64,000 nucleotides of DNA from Siderastrea radians (GCA_964017195.1 OZ024890.1:21761201-21825200); one strand, 5' to 3'; shown: positions 1 to 12,417, numbered from the stretch's first letter. The notes: generated by a model from the sequence alone, not told the origin. A program made the numbers and translations.

Positions 1-290
1 TAAACAAAGTAAGACGCAAGGAACGTCAGTGCGTCAGGTGGACTTTACCGATTGTGCTCGCAAAAGTGGTATTTCATTCTTCTGGTAGTGCGCTTTCCCC
101 CTCAAAATTAAGCTAAATTTATTCTCATGTGATGGCAGCTGCCTTACCAACGGACTCTCCTCCTTCACCGATCTGTAGGTTCTCGCCTAACAGTGGGGTA
201 TCTGCCATCTTACTTAAACTCCTGACTTGATCTGACTTCTGAGAATTGGAAATGGACCAAGCGAAACTTCTTCCGATGAGTCCCAGACTG
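1..290 (+). other. Intron 2 sequence of gene A (5' part of gene lies before the window)
   Basis: The first ~290 bases match the sequence that follows exon 2 of copy F (from 62774 on) almost base for base at the start. Exon 2 of gene A should therefore end only a few dozen bases before the window. No coding sequence is seen here. Confidence 0.6.
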
Positions 291-3200
291 TTAAGGTGGC
301 TGGCAATAGCGTAAAATAATATCCAAGCTGTATACTTTGATGGATAGATACTAAAAAACTTTATAAGTTGATGCTACAATTATGGTATCTAACAAATGCC
401 CAGTCAATGGTGAACAAGTTGTGGACATTTTCTTGATGTAACTGATTACCATAGTAACAGTATATCTTGTTACAAACAGCCTTAATTTCAGCTAGAAGTA
501 CTAAAAATTCAAAAAGGAGCTCAGTGACCCGTACTTTTTAGCGAGGTTTATAAATTTGTCGCGTGGGGTTCGCGCGAGGATCGCTTAGGGCGGTCAAATC
601 TCGATCTGCCCATATATATTTCGATGGTGTCCGTACAGTTGCCTAGCAACAAAACCAAATCGCGACCGCTGACAGTTGTGCGCTCTCATGTTTCTTCGGC
701 GTGTTTCTTCATTTCTTGCTTGCTTCGCTGCGTACATTTGCGTGCTGATATGTTTATTCATCGACTGTGAACAAGCAAGCAACGCCTGAATTAACAAGTG
801 GCTGAAAATCCATTCCGGGGGAGATTTACAACTGAAACAGCGTGAACGCCGACTTGAAATTCAGCGCGAACAACAAAGGCGAAAGAGTCGACGACAAGAA
901 AGCACGGGGTATAGAACATCGTTTTCCGATGATAGCCTAGCAAAGACTAAAGCCATCAGCAGGACACAAACAGGAGACTGGAATATCACAGGCGAGAAAT
1001 CTTGGAACATACATAACGTAGCTTAAATTTAGCTTGATAGCACAGCGCTGCGACAAAACGAAATTCCCCAACAACGCGAGAATCGATACAAGGTCTTCGA
1101 ATATTATAACTCAGTCACACCAATTGAATAATAAGAATGAACTCAGCGGCTACAAACTCTTCGAGAAAATGTGTGCTGAAACCGATCAGGACCGGTGACA
1201 CCGACAAGAAGTGCTTTGACAAAATGATTTTGTTATAGAAGCAACAAGAGGCGAGAAAAAACACACGATCATCAAAATACTTTTGCTAGAAATATACCTT
1301 TCCAACGGACGGTGACTGAACAGGTTGGCTCAAAACTATTTCCTCTCTCTACCATTATCTTTACTCTTGATGTACCAGTAATTATTATTAACGTATATTT
1401 ACTTTTCCAAGTATGATCAAAATTACAGATTACACAAGAGAAATGAAATTATTCACAAAATAGGTTTCAGTTCCCCAAACAACTTGCATATTTGTGTATG
1501 AGCAGTAAAAAGAATTTAAATTTTAAGTTTAGGACGTTCCCGAAAAAATATTTGAAAGAAATAATTCATATTGGATCAGTAGGAATTTATAAAAGTTTAT
1601 GTTTTCCGTTATGGATATAATTTGACCCTGTTAATAGTAAAAAAAATACTATTCAGATGGATCAGAAAGGACAATTTCTGTTCACAATTTGGTTTGGAAA
1701 TGCACTTACAAGTATTGCTCTGCCTGACAATTACCACTTTAAAATGTGTAGCGGGGATAGGTACATACCTGCAGGTATTTGATGTGAAACAAACATTACT
1801 GCTTAAAATTAATTATTGATAATAATTTCATGCTACATACAGTGACCAGCATCACAGCTCTCCCCGCAGTGCACAAACAAGCACCAAATTCATGGGAATT
1901 GAGATCCTGATCACCTTCAACATGATTTGTCTATGTGAAAGTTTGTCTTACTTCTGAAGGTTTCACATGCTATAATCTACACTCACCCTTTCCCTTAATT
2001 AGCTACTCTTGCTTTTCACACCAATTGACCTCCCTAAGCCCCAATGTAAACCTGCAAATTCTCCTTACTGGTCTTCATACATTTCTTGTAGTACTAGTGC
2101 AGAGAACTTCTTTCTACTGACATTAACACTATTCATGTTTGGTGATCAATTCCTTAATTCTGATGACCTAATTAAAACATTGTTATTGTAGGGAGATGCT
2201 GGTCACTGGGGCTTCAAGGGTTAATGTATTATTTTATTGTGACAATTATCTAATCCAATTTCTATAGTATGTTGGGGGAATGAATAAACATGTTACAACA
2301 TCAATATGAAACTCTGTGCTTTGCTTGCCATTATTCTGTATTATTCTCATTTCAATTTTTTGGTAAAAATGGATAATTTTTTTAATGCGCCACATCACTG
2401 TTCAGCAGTAAGAGACTCCTGCTACAGTATCTCAACCAGTCAAGGGAAATAATGTATTGTTTTAGCTATTGACACTTGTCAATACCCAGTAAATAGAACA
2501 AAAACTGTACAACAGAATCCAAAGGAAATGGCCGGGTTAATGTTGGAGATAACAAGTTCCAGTTTGAATTTGAACTGCATTTCTGATAACCTACTCTCAC
2601 CCAACCACCCAACCAAAATAAACAGAAACACCACACATATTGTCTTGGACAACAGGTTCACAGCAATTTATACTATACGTCCTCTCTAGAGAGCAATTTA
2701 CCTTATGTCAGAATGAAGAGAGGTGGGGGGGGGGGGGCTGAACGTAATTTCGTATACATGACAGAGGATTGGATGCAAGTTACATGGAAGCGAATGGGAA
2801 CCAGAATGTCGATCTTAACTCTCAATTGGGGACCATTGTGGCCACCCATCCACACCTCCAGTTAAAGCAAAATTCTATCCCCTCCCCACCCCCATCGCTC
2901 AATTTTGTGGTGTACCCGTGCCTGAGCTTCGCGAGGGTCTGCGAGTCACGTATTTGTCAAAATACACCTTTTTGCAAAATTTAAAAAAATTGTCTAAAGG
3001 GATTCAGAGACACCTTAAAATTTCAGAATTTTAAGGTATGAGCCACCCTTCGGGACCGTTTGCGCGCGGACCGCTCTGGTTTTTGTTGTTTTTATGAAAA
3101 ACCTTATAAACTATACATTTTTTTGGCAGCTCAATAATTCCAGAAAATGACTTAATATTCAAAAAGAGGCAGAAGTTTAACATGTTCGGAAAAAGGGGAA

Positions 3201-4694
3201 TGTTTTTTCACACATATATACATGTCTTCATAGGTTAGGTTCCACTCCCTCCAGAAACAACGAAAACAAAACGATTAACACTGCATTCTCATCTTATCTT
3301 GACACCAGTATGGCTAAAAAACCGTGTCTTAGATTTTTGGGAAGTGCGTTTGTTCTTATTAGCAGATGAAGTCAGAGAAGACAAATAAATTAGCACTTCG
3401 CTTGGATAAAAGGTCTAGCTTTAAAACAAAAAGAGGGATTAAAATTCGCAGACACGGTTTTGTAGAAAAACTATCTGGCAACAATCTCGCCAAATTTCAG
3501 CCAAATTCGTCGAGCGGCTGACGACTTGTAGCTAAAAACGTACGTACAACTCGCCAAAATTTGACTTTCGAGAGAAAAAAGAAAATGTATTTTCTGCGGC
3601 GTCTTGCCAGTAACTAGATTATGACACCAAAATGGCCGGTGAGTTCTATTTTGATCGATACCAGAGAGGGATCAACTTTCTCAAACAAAAGAACTTTGAC
3701 AGGTAACATGTCGGCAGGAGTAATCTTAGGCGGCGAGCGGCAGAAAATAATTTATTAGCTTTCAACTCACCGCTCTTGGACGTGAGAAAACATTCGTCAT
3801 TTTCGTTTTATTTACGAAATGTTTTCCTTATTTTAATCCGTATTTCATGTAACAATTGAAATTTGTTACGAGTATTTCCTGAAATTCTGACAAGATTGAT
3901 AAAGATGCCGAAAAACACGGCAAAATCTGGGGAAATCATCGACGCAACCACTTCTCCTGTCGATAGTATGAACCCTGATCGCTCTCTGCCAATTCACTGC
4001 ACATTCTTTGTCAAGGGCTTTCTTTTCCTTCAGTCTTGGTTTGGAATACGAAAACAGACACAACCGTTTTTTTTTTTTAAATGGCGCATTTAGGTGAAAG
4101 AAAACTCTCATTACGTCGTTAAAAAAAACTAATATAAACCACTTCGCAAGAATCGCTTAAAATGTGAGTGCAACCAGCACGCGCTTTCGATTTGACGTGA
4201 TCAAGTTAATCAATTGTGACAGAACTTGTCAGCGATCAATTGCCATAATTAACAAGGAAAAATCTTTTACTCCTAATAACTCTCCACTGAGCCATTATTT
4301 TCTTCTAATTTTTTTGTTTGAAAGAAAGCTCTCGAAGAGATTTATCTGAGAGTGTAAAAATCTCTAAACATCTTCCGACAATTTTTTAAACTTTGCAAAA
4401 AGTGGTATTTTAACAAGCTAATTACAATTCCATAATAAGAAAATACGGGTCTCTGAGCTCGGTTTTGAGTTATAAGCACTTAAAGCTAAAACTAAGGGTG
4501 TTTTGAACAGGTTATACCGTTACTATGGTAATGTATTACGTCATGGAAATAAGCATATCTTGTTTGTCAATGGCTGGGCATTCGTCTGCTTCCATAATTC
4601 CATAATTGTAGCATTAACTGATAAAGAGTGGCAGTATTATTCCATTGAATTATAAGTGCTGGAAATTACTGGAAAATATTGCGAGCCACCTTAA
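291..4694. mobile_element. 4.4-kb TTAA-flanked inverted-repeat element (piggyBac-like, non-autonomous)
   Basis: The segment 295-4690 is bounded on both sides by TTAA (291-294, 4691-4694). Its ends begin GGTGGCT and finish AGCCACC, and the inverted similarity runs on for roughly 200 bp with shared blocks such as ATGCTACAATTATGG and ATTACCATAGTAAC. The corresponding place after copy F exon 2 (about 63045) has a simple TTAA with no insert, so this is an empty-site comparison. A TTAA target is the hallmark of piggyBac-type transposition (established). I find no transposase reading frame; the interior has only short open frames, a G run near 2727-2739 and AT-rich DNA, so it would need a transposase supplied elsewhere. 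Nested smaller elements inside are possible. Confidence 0.65.
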
Positions 4695-6072
4695 GTGAAA
4701 ATTTAACTCGTGAAAATTAGTCAAAGTAATTGAATGAAGCGACACAGGCTCTGAAAACCAATTTGAGAAACAGGCTATCAAACACAAATCCTTAGCAAAA
4801 TACGACTTTAGGCTGACAATGTGTTTTACATCGGCTAAATACGCCCGACTATGCTAGCGGTGCTACTTTGTCTAAAAGTGCGAAAAAAATTCCCGTGTTG
4901 TCAAATTATGCTAAACGTTTTCGCACAATCGGTAAAAGCCAATGAGACAGGACTTCCAGCAGGTTTGAAAGGAGTTACTTCGGTTCAAATCTCGTCCAAA
5001 AATAATAATAATTAAATAAATAAATAAATAAATAATAAACAAATAAATAAATTTTATTATATTTTAGTTAAAGTGGTGAGTTTGCAATCCAACCAAAGTT
5101 GACGTCAGAAACCGTCAAAAAGTCTATTTTTAATTAATGATTTCTTTTGTAAAGATTGGTTACTTTGAATGAACCTGGAATAATGTCAGAAACATTGCTG
5201 TCAATACCATATTCATCTGAATGACAAGTATCCGTCTCTCGAACCGATTCGCCTTCTTTTGGAGGAGATGAAAATCATATTAACAACCACCCTGGTTAAT
5301 GCGACGCCTGACGGACAGAAAATGTTTGTGCTGTTACCGATGACGGTTTTGGACAGATTATGCCAGGCTATAAAAACACACTCATAATTTTGTAACATAG
5401 GATATGTGTGTTTATCTTATGAAATAAAGACTTATTATTATTATTAAAGAGAAATAGAACAATAATGAAGTCAGAAAAATTTAAAAAGTGAAATTACTTG
5501 GAAACTGAATGTTTAATAGAGGGTCTTGACTTTTTCCGTTGTCAGGTTTTGCTTTCCCCTTGCCCTTTTCGTCACCAAGCATTTCGAGTGCCCGTGCTAA
5601 CGGAGTAAATTTTTCATCATCATAAACTTTATTTAAGTGTCGAACTTCTAGCAAATTGCATAATTCCCTAATTGGGTACACTGTAAAAAAATACTCTAAA
5701 AAATGCTATATTAATACTATACTATAGAAATACTGTAAACATTAAAAAAGGCTGCCGCTGCTTTCCGACAAAATATACTACACTTTTACGTAGATTAATA
5801 ATTTACAAATTAGAAAGAATGACATGCGACATTCGACGTGGTCGCATTAGTCTTAACTATAAGTATTACAGACCGGTTGTAAGGCCGGGGTCCACTGTAG
5901 ACTAGTTGTACAAGAAACATGTTAAATTTGACCAGTGATAAGTAGCTGATAAGTTGTTAACGTGCAAAGGTTTTATGAGCCGAACTGAACTAACTTTATT
6001 TACTATATCTCAATCGCATTTACGTTCTCTGTGTTCATTCTTAGATTTTTTATGGTGAATTTTTTTTGACAG
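4695..6072 (+). other. Remainder of intron 2 of gene A
   Basis: Non-coding. The part from about 4700 to 5650 is similar to 63031-63900 downstream of copy F, which supports a shared intron. It holds AT-rich simple repeat (AAAT/AATA units near 5003-5055). The intron ends with a pyrimidine-rich stretch and TTGACAG at 6066-6072, a good 3' splice site. Confidence 0.55.
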
Positions 6073-7226
6073 TCGCTCCTCGGATTTTATTGCCCTCTCA
6101 AGAAGTGTTGGTGGAGGCGGATCAAAACGTCACGATCGCCTGCAATGCTACTGGTCAACCGTGGCCAAGTATCTCGTGGTCCAAAGCGGTTGGTAGTTTG
6201 CCAAAAGGGAGAGCCGAAGTGATGAAAGGGAACCTGACAATCTACAATGTGGTAAAGAAGGACAGGGGAACATACATCTGCAAGACAGAGAACATTCTGG
6301 GATCAGTAACAGCTACGGCTCAGCTCATGGTATTCTCTCGTCTAAGGTTCAAAGTCCGTCCTCCTCAAGAGGTGATTCCTGTGATTTACTCAACTGTCCG
6401 TCTGCCTTGTGTGGCCGAGGGTGACCTGAGTCCTACAATCATGTGGACAAAGGATGGCAAGCCTTCGCTTCCTGTGGATTCTCATGTTCTACGGAATGGA
6501 ACACTGGTTCTTCAGAACATCAAGAAATCCCATGAAGGATCTTACACCTGTAGAGCGACTAATGCTCTGACAACAATTGAAGCTAAAGTCAAAATCAATT
6601 CTCCAACTGGTGCTTCCTGTTCTGTGATAAGAAAGTACGTCAGCAGTGTAAGCGGAAATTACGTCATTGATCCAGATGGTGAGGGAGGTCTGGCACCATT
6701 TCCAGTATTTTGTGACATGACTGACAAGAATGGAGTTGGCGTGACAGTCATAAGTCACGACAGCGAAAGCAGAACATATGTGCAACACAGCGGTGGTTAT
6801 GGCGGTAAAGGTAGCTATTCACGTGACATTCATTACACTGGAGCGAGTCTGTCTCAACTGGCGAGTCTCATCAGAGTCTCCTCACACTGTGAACAGTTTA
6901 TCAAGTATGAGTGCCACCATTCAGTTTTGCTTTTTAATAACAATCCATACGGATGGTGGGTTTCACGTGATTCTACTAAGATGACGTACTGGGGTGGAGC
7001 ATCTGTCAGTGGTAAGTGCGCATGCGGGATGACCAACTCATGTGCAGACTCCAGTTATGGTTGTAGCTGTGATAAGAATGACAATGTATGGCGTGAAGAC
7101 AGCGGTCTCCTCACTGACAAGACGCATCTTCCTATGAAACAGCTCAGGTTTGGGGATCTTTATGATGCTACTGGCGAGGTCGGTTACCATACACTTGGAA
7201 AATTCAAGTGCTATGGCACAGCATAA
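6073..7226 (+). CDS. Gene A, terminal exon: Ig2 + Ig3 + fibrinogen-like domain of a membrane collagen-Ig protein (5' exons outside window)
   Basis: An uninterrupted 1154-nt exon runs from the splice acceptor (AG at 6071-6072, phase 1) to TAA. It encodes about 384 residues: Ig2 (Cys in TIAC and YIC, with WSK), Ig3 (RLPC ... YTC), then a ~200-residue fibrinogen-related domain. That domain has the [13 protein letters not shown] / FCDMTDKNG start, [16 protein letters not shown], the Cys cluster CACGMTNSC...GCSCD, and LRFGD before a last Cys six codons from the end. This domain style is known from contactin-associated proteins and neurexin IV, so an extracellular adhesion or recognition role is inferred. 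It is the type I 3' exon, closest to copy C. No ATG is needed because translation arrives from exons 1 and 2 left of the window. Nothing looks broken. Confidence 0.85.
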
Positions 7227-7231
7227 ACGCT

Positions 7232-7237
7232 AATAAA
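7232..7237 (+). terminator. Possible polyadenylation signal AATAAA of gene A
   Basis: AATAAA lies 5 bases after the stop codon of gene A, implying a very short 3' UTR if used. Copy C has only AATTAAA in the same place, so the true signal may be farther downstream. Confidence 0.3.
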
Positions 7238-7490
7238 AGTAGTGCAGTACTGAGACTACACAACAATTATAAGCAGAAGCTCACTTGCGTGGTTCCGCAT
7301 CGTTCTGTTTTAAGTTACTAAAAGAAGTTAAACCTTTGATTGAAGGAATTAAACTTTGAATGGTGTGATCTGTTCCTTTCTTAGACGAACTAACCGTAAA
7401 GCGTGATTAGATAGACCTCATAAATACTTTCCTTCCACACTGTTTTTCGATGTTCTACAAAAAATAATTAATTTCATTTTTTTTCGGTTT

Positions 7491-7867
7491 CCTTTTAATG
7501 ATTCTGAGGCCGAAAGATTCAGGGAAAGCTCGGAACTGGAAATCGAGGAGTCGCAAAAATTATTTTTTTAGAAATCTGAGTGTTAAGATACGCTTGGTTT
7601 ACGTTAGAATTATTCGCAAACTTAATATTGGCGAGAGTTACAAACAAAACGACTTAAGAAAATAGTTCGCAAAAAGCAGAAAACACAGAATAATTAACAA
7701 TCATTAGATCATTTAAACGCGGAAAGGGGATTCCTTTTAATGATTCTGAGACCGAAAGATTCAGGTAAAGCTCGGAACTGGAAATCGAGGAGTCGGAAAA
7801 GTTATTTTTTTAGAAATCTGAGTGTTAAGATACGCTTGGTTTACGTTAGAATTATTTGCAAACTTAA
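7491..7867. repeat. ~242-bp tandem duplication, second copy split by a transposon
   Basis: Sequence starting CCTTTTAATGATTCTGAGG at 7491 repeats from 7733 with few differences. The first unit is intact to 7732. The second runs to 7867, is interrupted by the TTAA foldback element, and resumes at about 9270-9380. The homologous flank of copy C (from about 22240) has one unit only, so the tandem duplication is private to block 1. Confidence 0.7.
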
Positions 7868-9269
7868 GGTGTTTCGATACAGTTTTTTGGGGACCATACC
7901 TAACTTTTTGAATCGGCTCTTAGACAGTCTTCTCCTTGTCAGATCAACGTGAAATCTGCAATACTTGTTGGTTTTGGATTGAACTTTAGCGTGGTTTACA
8001 TTTTGTAAAAATCGATATTTCCATGACAACGATAAACAAAAATCCTCGAAAACAGTAAAATTGAAATTTTGCACGATCCAGATTTCGCTTCGAAAAGCAA
8101 ATACCAGCGTCTTAAACTGTGGTGTATGGCAAACAAAATATACAAGAACAAAAAAATTCTGTACGTTTGTTTTGAAGTAAATCGCAAAAACATTTTCAAC
8201 CTTAGTTTTTGCCTAGTAATAGTAAATGCACCGAAAAATAATCAACGCTTTGACGAAATGGCTAGTAAATACAGTTAAAATGTGTCTTTTACTTACTATT
8301 TTACGCCTAGAAAGTTTTGTTGAAACTGGTGTTCGCGATCTCGAGAACGACTTGTTTTTCTAAGATCATTCGCGTAATAATTTTGTGGTAATTTTTTAAT
8401 TTGAGCGCTTTTGCGAAAATCTTAAGAACGGCTCGATAGATTTTTTTAAAACACTAAACATGCATGCTTGACGATGAGACCAATTTTAGTTTTGAGTCTT
8501 ATTGACATTGATTCACTGGAACACTTTTAGATTTAACGTTAAAGAGGATGTATGAACCGACGGAAAGGCTTGCGTTACATATAAACAGTTGGCAAGTAAA
8601 TGCTAATATATTCAAAGTAATGCGCAATGCATTCTTCCGTGATTTTTACTTTTCGTTGTTATCTACAGTGCAACAAAGAACAAAGAAACCAGATAAAAAT
8701 CACGAAGCAATGAAAATTAAAAAATTACAAAAATTAAAAAATTACCACAAAATCATTACGCGAATGATCTTAGAAAAACAAGTCGTTCTCGAGATCGCGA
8801 ACACCAGTTTCAACAAAACTTTCTAGGCGTAAAATAGTAAGTAAAAGACACATTTTAGCATTATTTACTAGCCATTTCATCAAAGCGTTGATTATTTTTC
8901 GGTGCATTTACTATTACTAGGCAAAAACTAAGGTTGAAAATGTTTTTGCGATTTACTTCAAAACAAACATACAGATTTTTTTTATTCTTGTATATTTTGT
9001 TTGCCATACACCACAGTTTAAGATGCTGGTATTTGTTTTTCGAAGCGAAATCTGGATCGTGCAAAATTTCAATTTTACTGTTTTCGAGGATTTTTGTTTA
9101 TCTTTGTCGTGGAAATATCGATTTTTACAAAATGGAAACCACGCTAAAGTTCAATCCAAAACCAACAAGTATTGCAAATTTCACGTTGATCTGACAAGGA
9201 GAAGACTGTCTAAGAGCCGATTCAAAAAGTTAGGTATGGTCCCCAAAAAACTGTATCGAAACACCTTAA
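7864..9269. mobile_element. 1.4-kb foldback element with ~530-bp inverted arms and TTAA target duplication
   Basis: Bases 7868-9265 start GGTGTTTCGATACAG and end with its exact reverse complement. The arms (about 7868-8400 and 8733-9265) are nearly identical inverted copies around a ~330-bp loop. TTAA flanks both ends (7864-7867, 9266-9269). The intact tandem copy at 7600-7640 reads CAAACTTAATATTGG without the insert, which gives an empty site with one TTAA. Open frames inside the arms mirror each other and carry no recognisable domain. A piggyBac-type MITE is the simplest reading (TTAA preference is established; the family is inference). Confidence 0.8.
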
Positions 9270-9793
9270 TATTGGCGAGAGTTACAAACAAAACGACTTA
9301 AGAAAATAGTTCGCAAAAAGCAGAAAACAGCGAATAATTAACAATCATTAGATCATTTAAACCCGGAAGGGGGATTCCCATAATAGTGATGTTGGCGGCG
9401 CTAGTCAAGATCTGAAATGACCTCCTGTAGAACTATCTTTAAAGCTTTTCGACGAAGTTTAGAAATGTGATTGGAAACTTAACTACGCGTCGGAATTGAT
9501 ACCTTTTAGGGGTAAAACGAATTAAGATACTTTTTTAGGGTCCATTTTCAATATTTCTGACTAGAATCATCGTCACGTTTATACGGGAATTCCTTCTCCC
9601 CGGGCATTAAAAAAAATTACAGGCTTTTTTCTTGACTGGCAGAGCAAAGAAGATAGAAAAACTTTCTATCAATGATAGTTTACTAGTATTGCAATTAGTG
9701 ATAAATGAGAACTGGGACAGATATACGGTATTAGCTAGCAAGCAGGCGTAGTTGTAAAATTTGCTTTATGTTGAACTAAAAAAATTTGAGAAC
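9270..9793 (+). other. Downstream flank of copy A, shared with copy C
   Basis: Non-coding sequence also found at about 22375-22990 behind copy C. No gene or RNA recognised. Confidence 0.5.
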
Positions 9794-10102
9794 AGTTAAT
9801 GTCCTTAGAAATAAAGAAAGATGGTGAATTTTAAGTTTCCGAGCTTAAAATTCACCATCTTTCTTTATTTATCACCTATAGGGCACTTCGACATTGCTGA
9901 TCCTAGCATTATGCAGGACGCCTGTGTCACCACGAACTCCGTAAATATGACCTATGCTCGCCACGAGTCTCCCAGTAGCTCAGTGGTTAGAGCGTCCGAC
10001 CGGTGTACGGAAGATCATGGGTTCGATTCCCGTCGGGGACTCAGATTTTTTCTTTGTCCCACGCTCGCGACATGTTATTCCATCTTTTCTTAGTTAATGT
10101 CC
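9794..10102 (+). mobile_element. SINE-like insertion with tRNA-like region and 11-bp target duplication
   Basis: The insert 9805-10091 is flanked by direct repeats AGTTAATGTCC (9794-9804 and 10092-10102). The paralogous site behind copy C (about 22985) has a single copy (with one change) and no insert. The insert begins with a perfect 27-bp inverted repeat (9809-9835 / 9844-9870, 8-base loop), then ~95 bp of unrecognised sequence, a tRNA-like segment (9967-10040) and a ~50-bp tail. Long target duplications are typical of LINE-mobilised SINEs (established). The 5' hairpin ahead of the tRNA-like part is unusual. Confidence 0.7.
9967..10040 (+). tRNA. tRNA-like sequence, probably part of the SINE rather than a working tRNA
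   Basis: It has an A box (TAGCTCAGTGG, 9976-9986) and a B box (GGTTCGATTCC, 10020-10030) at tRNA spacing, a T arm, and ends that pair over most of a 7-bp acceptor stem (GTCTCCC with CGGGGAC, one mismatch). The anticodon loop CCGGTGT would give GGT (Thr), but U33 is C and the anticodon stem has a mismatch. A GGT threonine tRNA is not the usual eukaryotic form. Its place inside a target-duplicated insert argues for a Pol III-driven SINE. Confidence 0.45.
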
Positions 10103-11034
10103 TGTTCGGGAGTTGATAGCCGTAGCAGCCTTAATAGTAGTAGCCACAATGTAACAAAACGAGAGCTTAAAGCAAGTTCCAACCTCTTTTGAATTCTAGG
10201 TTCTACATGACTGTTGCAGTCTTGGGAGAAATGTAAAAATTCTTAGCGCAATAGAGGAGTTAATTATAAAATGCCAAAAATATAGACCAGACGCCTTCAC
10301 TGATGGCTCTCTTTGCTCGTTCCCTCTATGGATGCAAAGACTGCCACGCAGGTTCTTAACTAAGAAAGACTTAAATTTCCTTGGGCATGTGAACGCGCGA
10401 GAATGCCAGGTAAAGAAGCAAGACGCAGTCACACGTAACGCCGTAATAGAACACGTAACACGTAACACGTGAGGCCTGAGCCAAACTAGAACAAAAGCGT
10501 TGAGAATTAAGAGTTTAATTTTTAATATATTATTTTAAACGTGTGAGCAGATGCAAGCTCTTAGAGAACGCACGAGCGTCTCTGAGATTACAAGAGAAAA
10601 GAAAGCAAGAGTTTGAACTCTTGACAACTATTTTTCTTGTTTGGTCCGTACTCAACACGTGACCTCTTACCATTTTGCGCGTGCTTGGGTCTTTTCTAAT
10701 TATTCTTAACTAATATAATCTCCTTTACAGCACAGAGCGAATGATTTCTTTCTTTAAAATCAACCTGATGGATTGTTTTCAGATATTTGGGATATCCTGT
10801 TAGTTATGTTTAGTACCGGGAAACACCCGATGGCATGATTTTGGTGACTGGTATTTTTGGTATTTTCTGCCTTATTTCTTGATACTATTGTCTCAAAAGA
10901 ACACTAAAATTGATTTTTCATAATGGGGAAAAAACACTTAATCCATTGTTTTCTTTTTTTTTTGTTTTTGTTTCCTTTTGAATATTTGTTAATAACTGTA
11001 CGATTTTTCCCCTGCTTAAAAGAGCGATTTCCAG
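10103..11034 (+). other. Spacer between A and B, shared with the C-D spacer
   Basis: Matches about 22995-24224 nearly base for base, apart from ~330 bp present only in the second block (about 23750-24060). No convincing coding region. A GAGCCAAACTAGAAC stretch near 10480 resembles repeats at 24765-25000. Confidence 0.5.
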
Positions 11035-11127
11035 GGTTTAGCGATGCGGTCGACTGCACGTAATAAGAGGAAAAAGTTTTCCTCATATTACGTGCAGTGG
11101 ACCGCATCGCTAAACCCAGGAAATCGC
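11035..11127. repeat. 93-bp near-perfect palindrome (hairpin)
   Basis: GCGATTTCC...GGTTTAGCGATGCGGTC pairs with its reverse complement downstream; the arms of ~44 nt have very few mismatches around GAGGAAAAAGTTTTCCTC. The same hairpin is kept at 24225-24330 in the duplicate block. It could be a small foldback element or a transcribed hairpin; no evidence separates these here. Confidence 0.6.
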
Positions 11128-11740
11128 TAAAATTCGCTGTTTAGAGGCTCAATGATGGCAAAACACAACGATTGAGGTAAGATTACGTTTATTTTGATCT
11201 TAAATATAAATATTCCTCGCAATATGTCACGTTATGAGAAACCTTTCGGTTTTCCTATCTGTTCCCTTATAATTTTGAAACTACAAATCTGACAAACGGT
11301 CACACAGTTTGTGTGGCCTCCCTGTGTCATTGTCTAATTGTAAACAAGATGAATGAGGGAACTATAAAGATAATTTTGAAATTCCATCAATTTTGAGAGG
11401 AGTGGAGTTACTAACTAAAGGCTCAAATTTGGGGAAACCCCACAAATTTACTAATATTTTAGGCCAGTGTGCGACTGAACCCAGTTGGTGTCAGAAACTG
11501 TCCAAAGGTTTCTTTAAATGATTTACTTTGTTTAAAGGCTAACAACTTTGAAAGGGCCTGGAACTTCAGAAAACCACTGCTGTCCATGCCGTCTTCTCAA
11601 TTCGTTTCTCGGACCGATTCGCCTCCGAACGGATGAAAAAATATATTCATTACCATCCTGGCTATTATCCGAGGAAATACGATACGGTACCGTTAAGTTT
11701 TCAGTAAAGTTTCCCATAAAGTTTTCTATAAATAGAGCCT

Positions 11741-11802
<62 letters not shown>

Positions 11803-11803
11803 T
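11741..11803. repeat. (ATC)n microsatellite, ~20 units
   Basis: A run of ATC units followed by ATTATT. The homologous run before copy D (29357-29397) has ~13 units. Open frames reading poly-His or poly-Met through it are artefacts of the repeat. Confidence 0.9.
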
Positions 11804-12417
11804 ATTATAATTACCGGATCTCTGTTAATACGACGACTGACAGGCCAGAAAATACTTGTCCTGCTACCGGCGCCGGATTGAGTCAAATCATGACAGGTTA
11901 CAAAGAGGACGTAGGAGAGAAATATACCCCGAGGGGTACTCAATAAAGTTTTTATACGGGAAGGCTCCGTCCGGAGTTTCAAACCCTTACCCTTTAATAG
12001 ACTAATTTTGATCGAAACGATCTAAAAATAAACTGGTCCGTGAAAACGCCGCGACACATATATAAGGCAGTTGCACGCTCCGGGTATTGGGCTCTTGTAA
12101 ATGTACAAAGAAAGTGACAGTTCGGGACTCTAAAAGGTGGTCGCTCTTATCCCATCAGTTAGCCAGGTGGTCACCTGAACGAAGTTTTCAGATAAGAAAA
12201 TTATCGAGTTTAATATTTGTTTAGGTCTCAACAAAGTTGTCCTAACAACGACATGTTCGCACAAGAAATGTGTCAAATTTAAAGGGTGACAAGTTGTTAG
12301 CGGGTAAAGGTTTTTATTGATCAGTGAACTTATCTAACTTGATTTACCGTATATCAGTCGCTTTCGCCTATGTTCTCTGTGTCCAATGTTTTATTTTTAT
12401 GGCCAATTTTTTGACAG
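11804..12417 (+). other. Upstream flank of exon-3 copy B
   Basis: Matches 29398-30010 before copy D. It ends in a pyrimidine-rich stretch and TTGACAG (12411-12417), the same 3' splice site found before every exon 3. No exon 1 or exon 2 copy occurs anywhere between A and B. Confidence 0.6.

Noticed and set aside
4940..4995. tRNA-like B box (GGTTCAAATCTCG) near 4980 and again near 63355
   Set aside because: No matching A box or cloverleaf could be built; probably an old SINE scrap at most.
7841..9301. Mirror-image open frames of 65-92 codons around 8.0 and 9.0 kb
   Set aside because: They are the two inverted arms of one foldback element; no domain recognised.
9805..9870. Hairpin read as a transcription terminator
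   Set aside because: Eukaryotic context and inside a transposed insert; no reason to expect a bacterial-type terminator.
11548..11982. Open frames with poly-His or poly-Met on either strand
   Set aside because: Produced by the (ATC)n microsatellite; the copy at 29357 has a different length.
12324..12417. Possible signal-peptide start for copy B (hydrophobic stretch before Ig2, ATG at about 12400)
   Set aside because: The stretch is preserved with D only as flank, the acceptor TTGACAG is common to all exon 3 copies, and the upstream frame lacks a convincing ATG.
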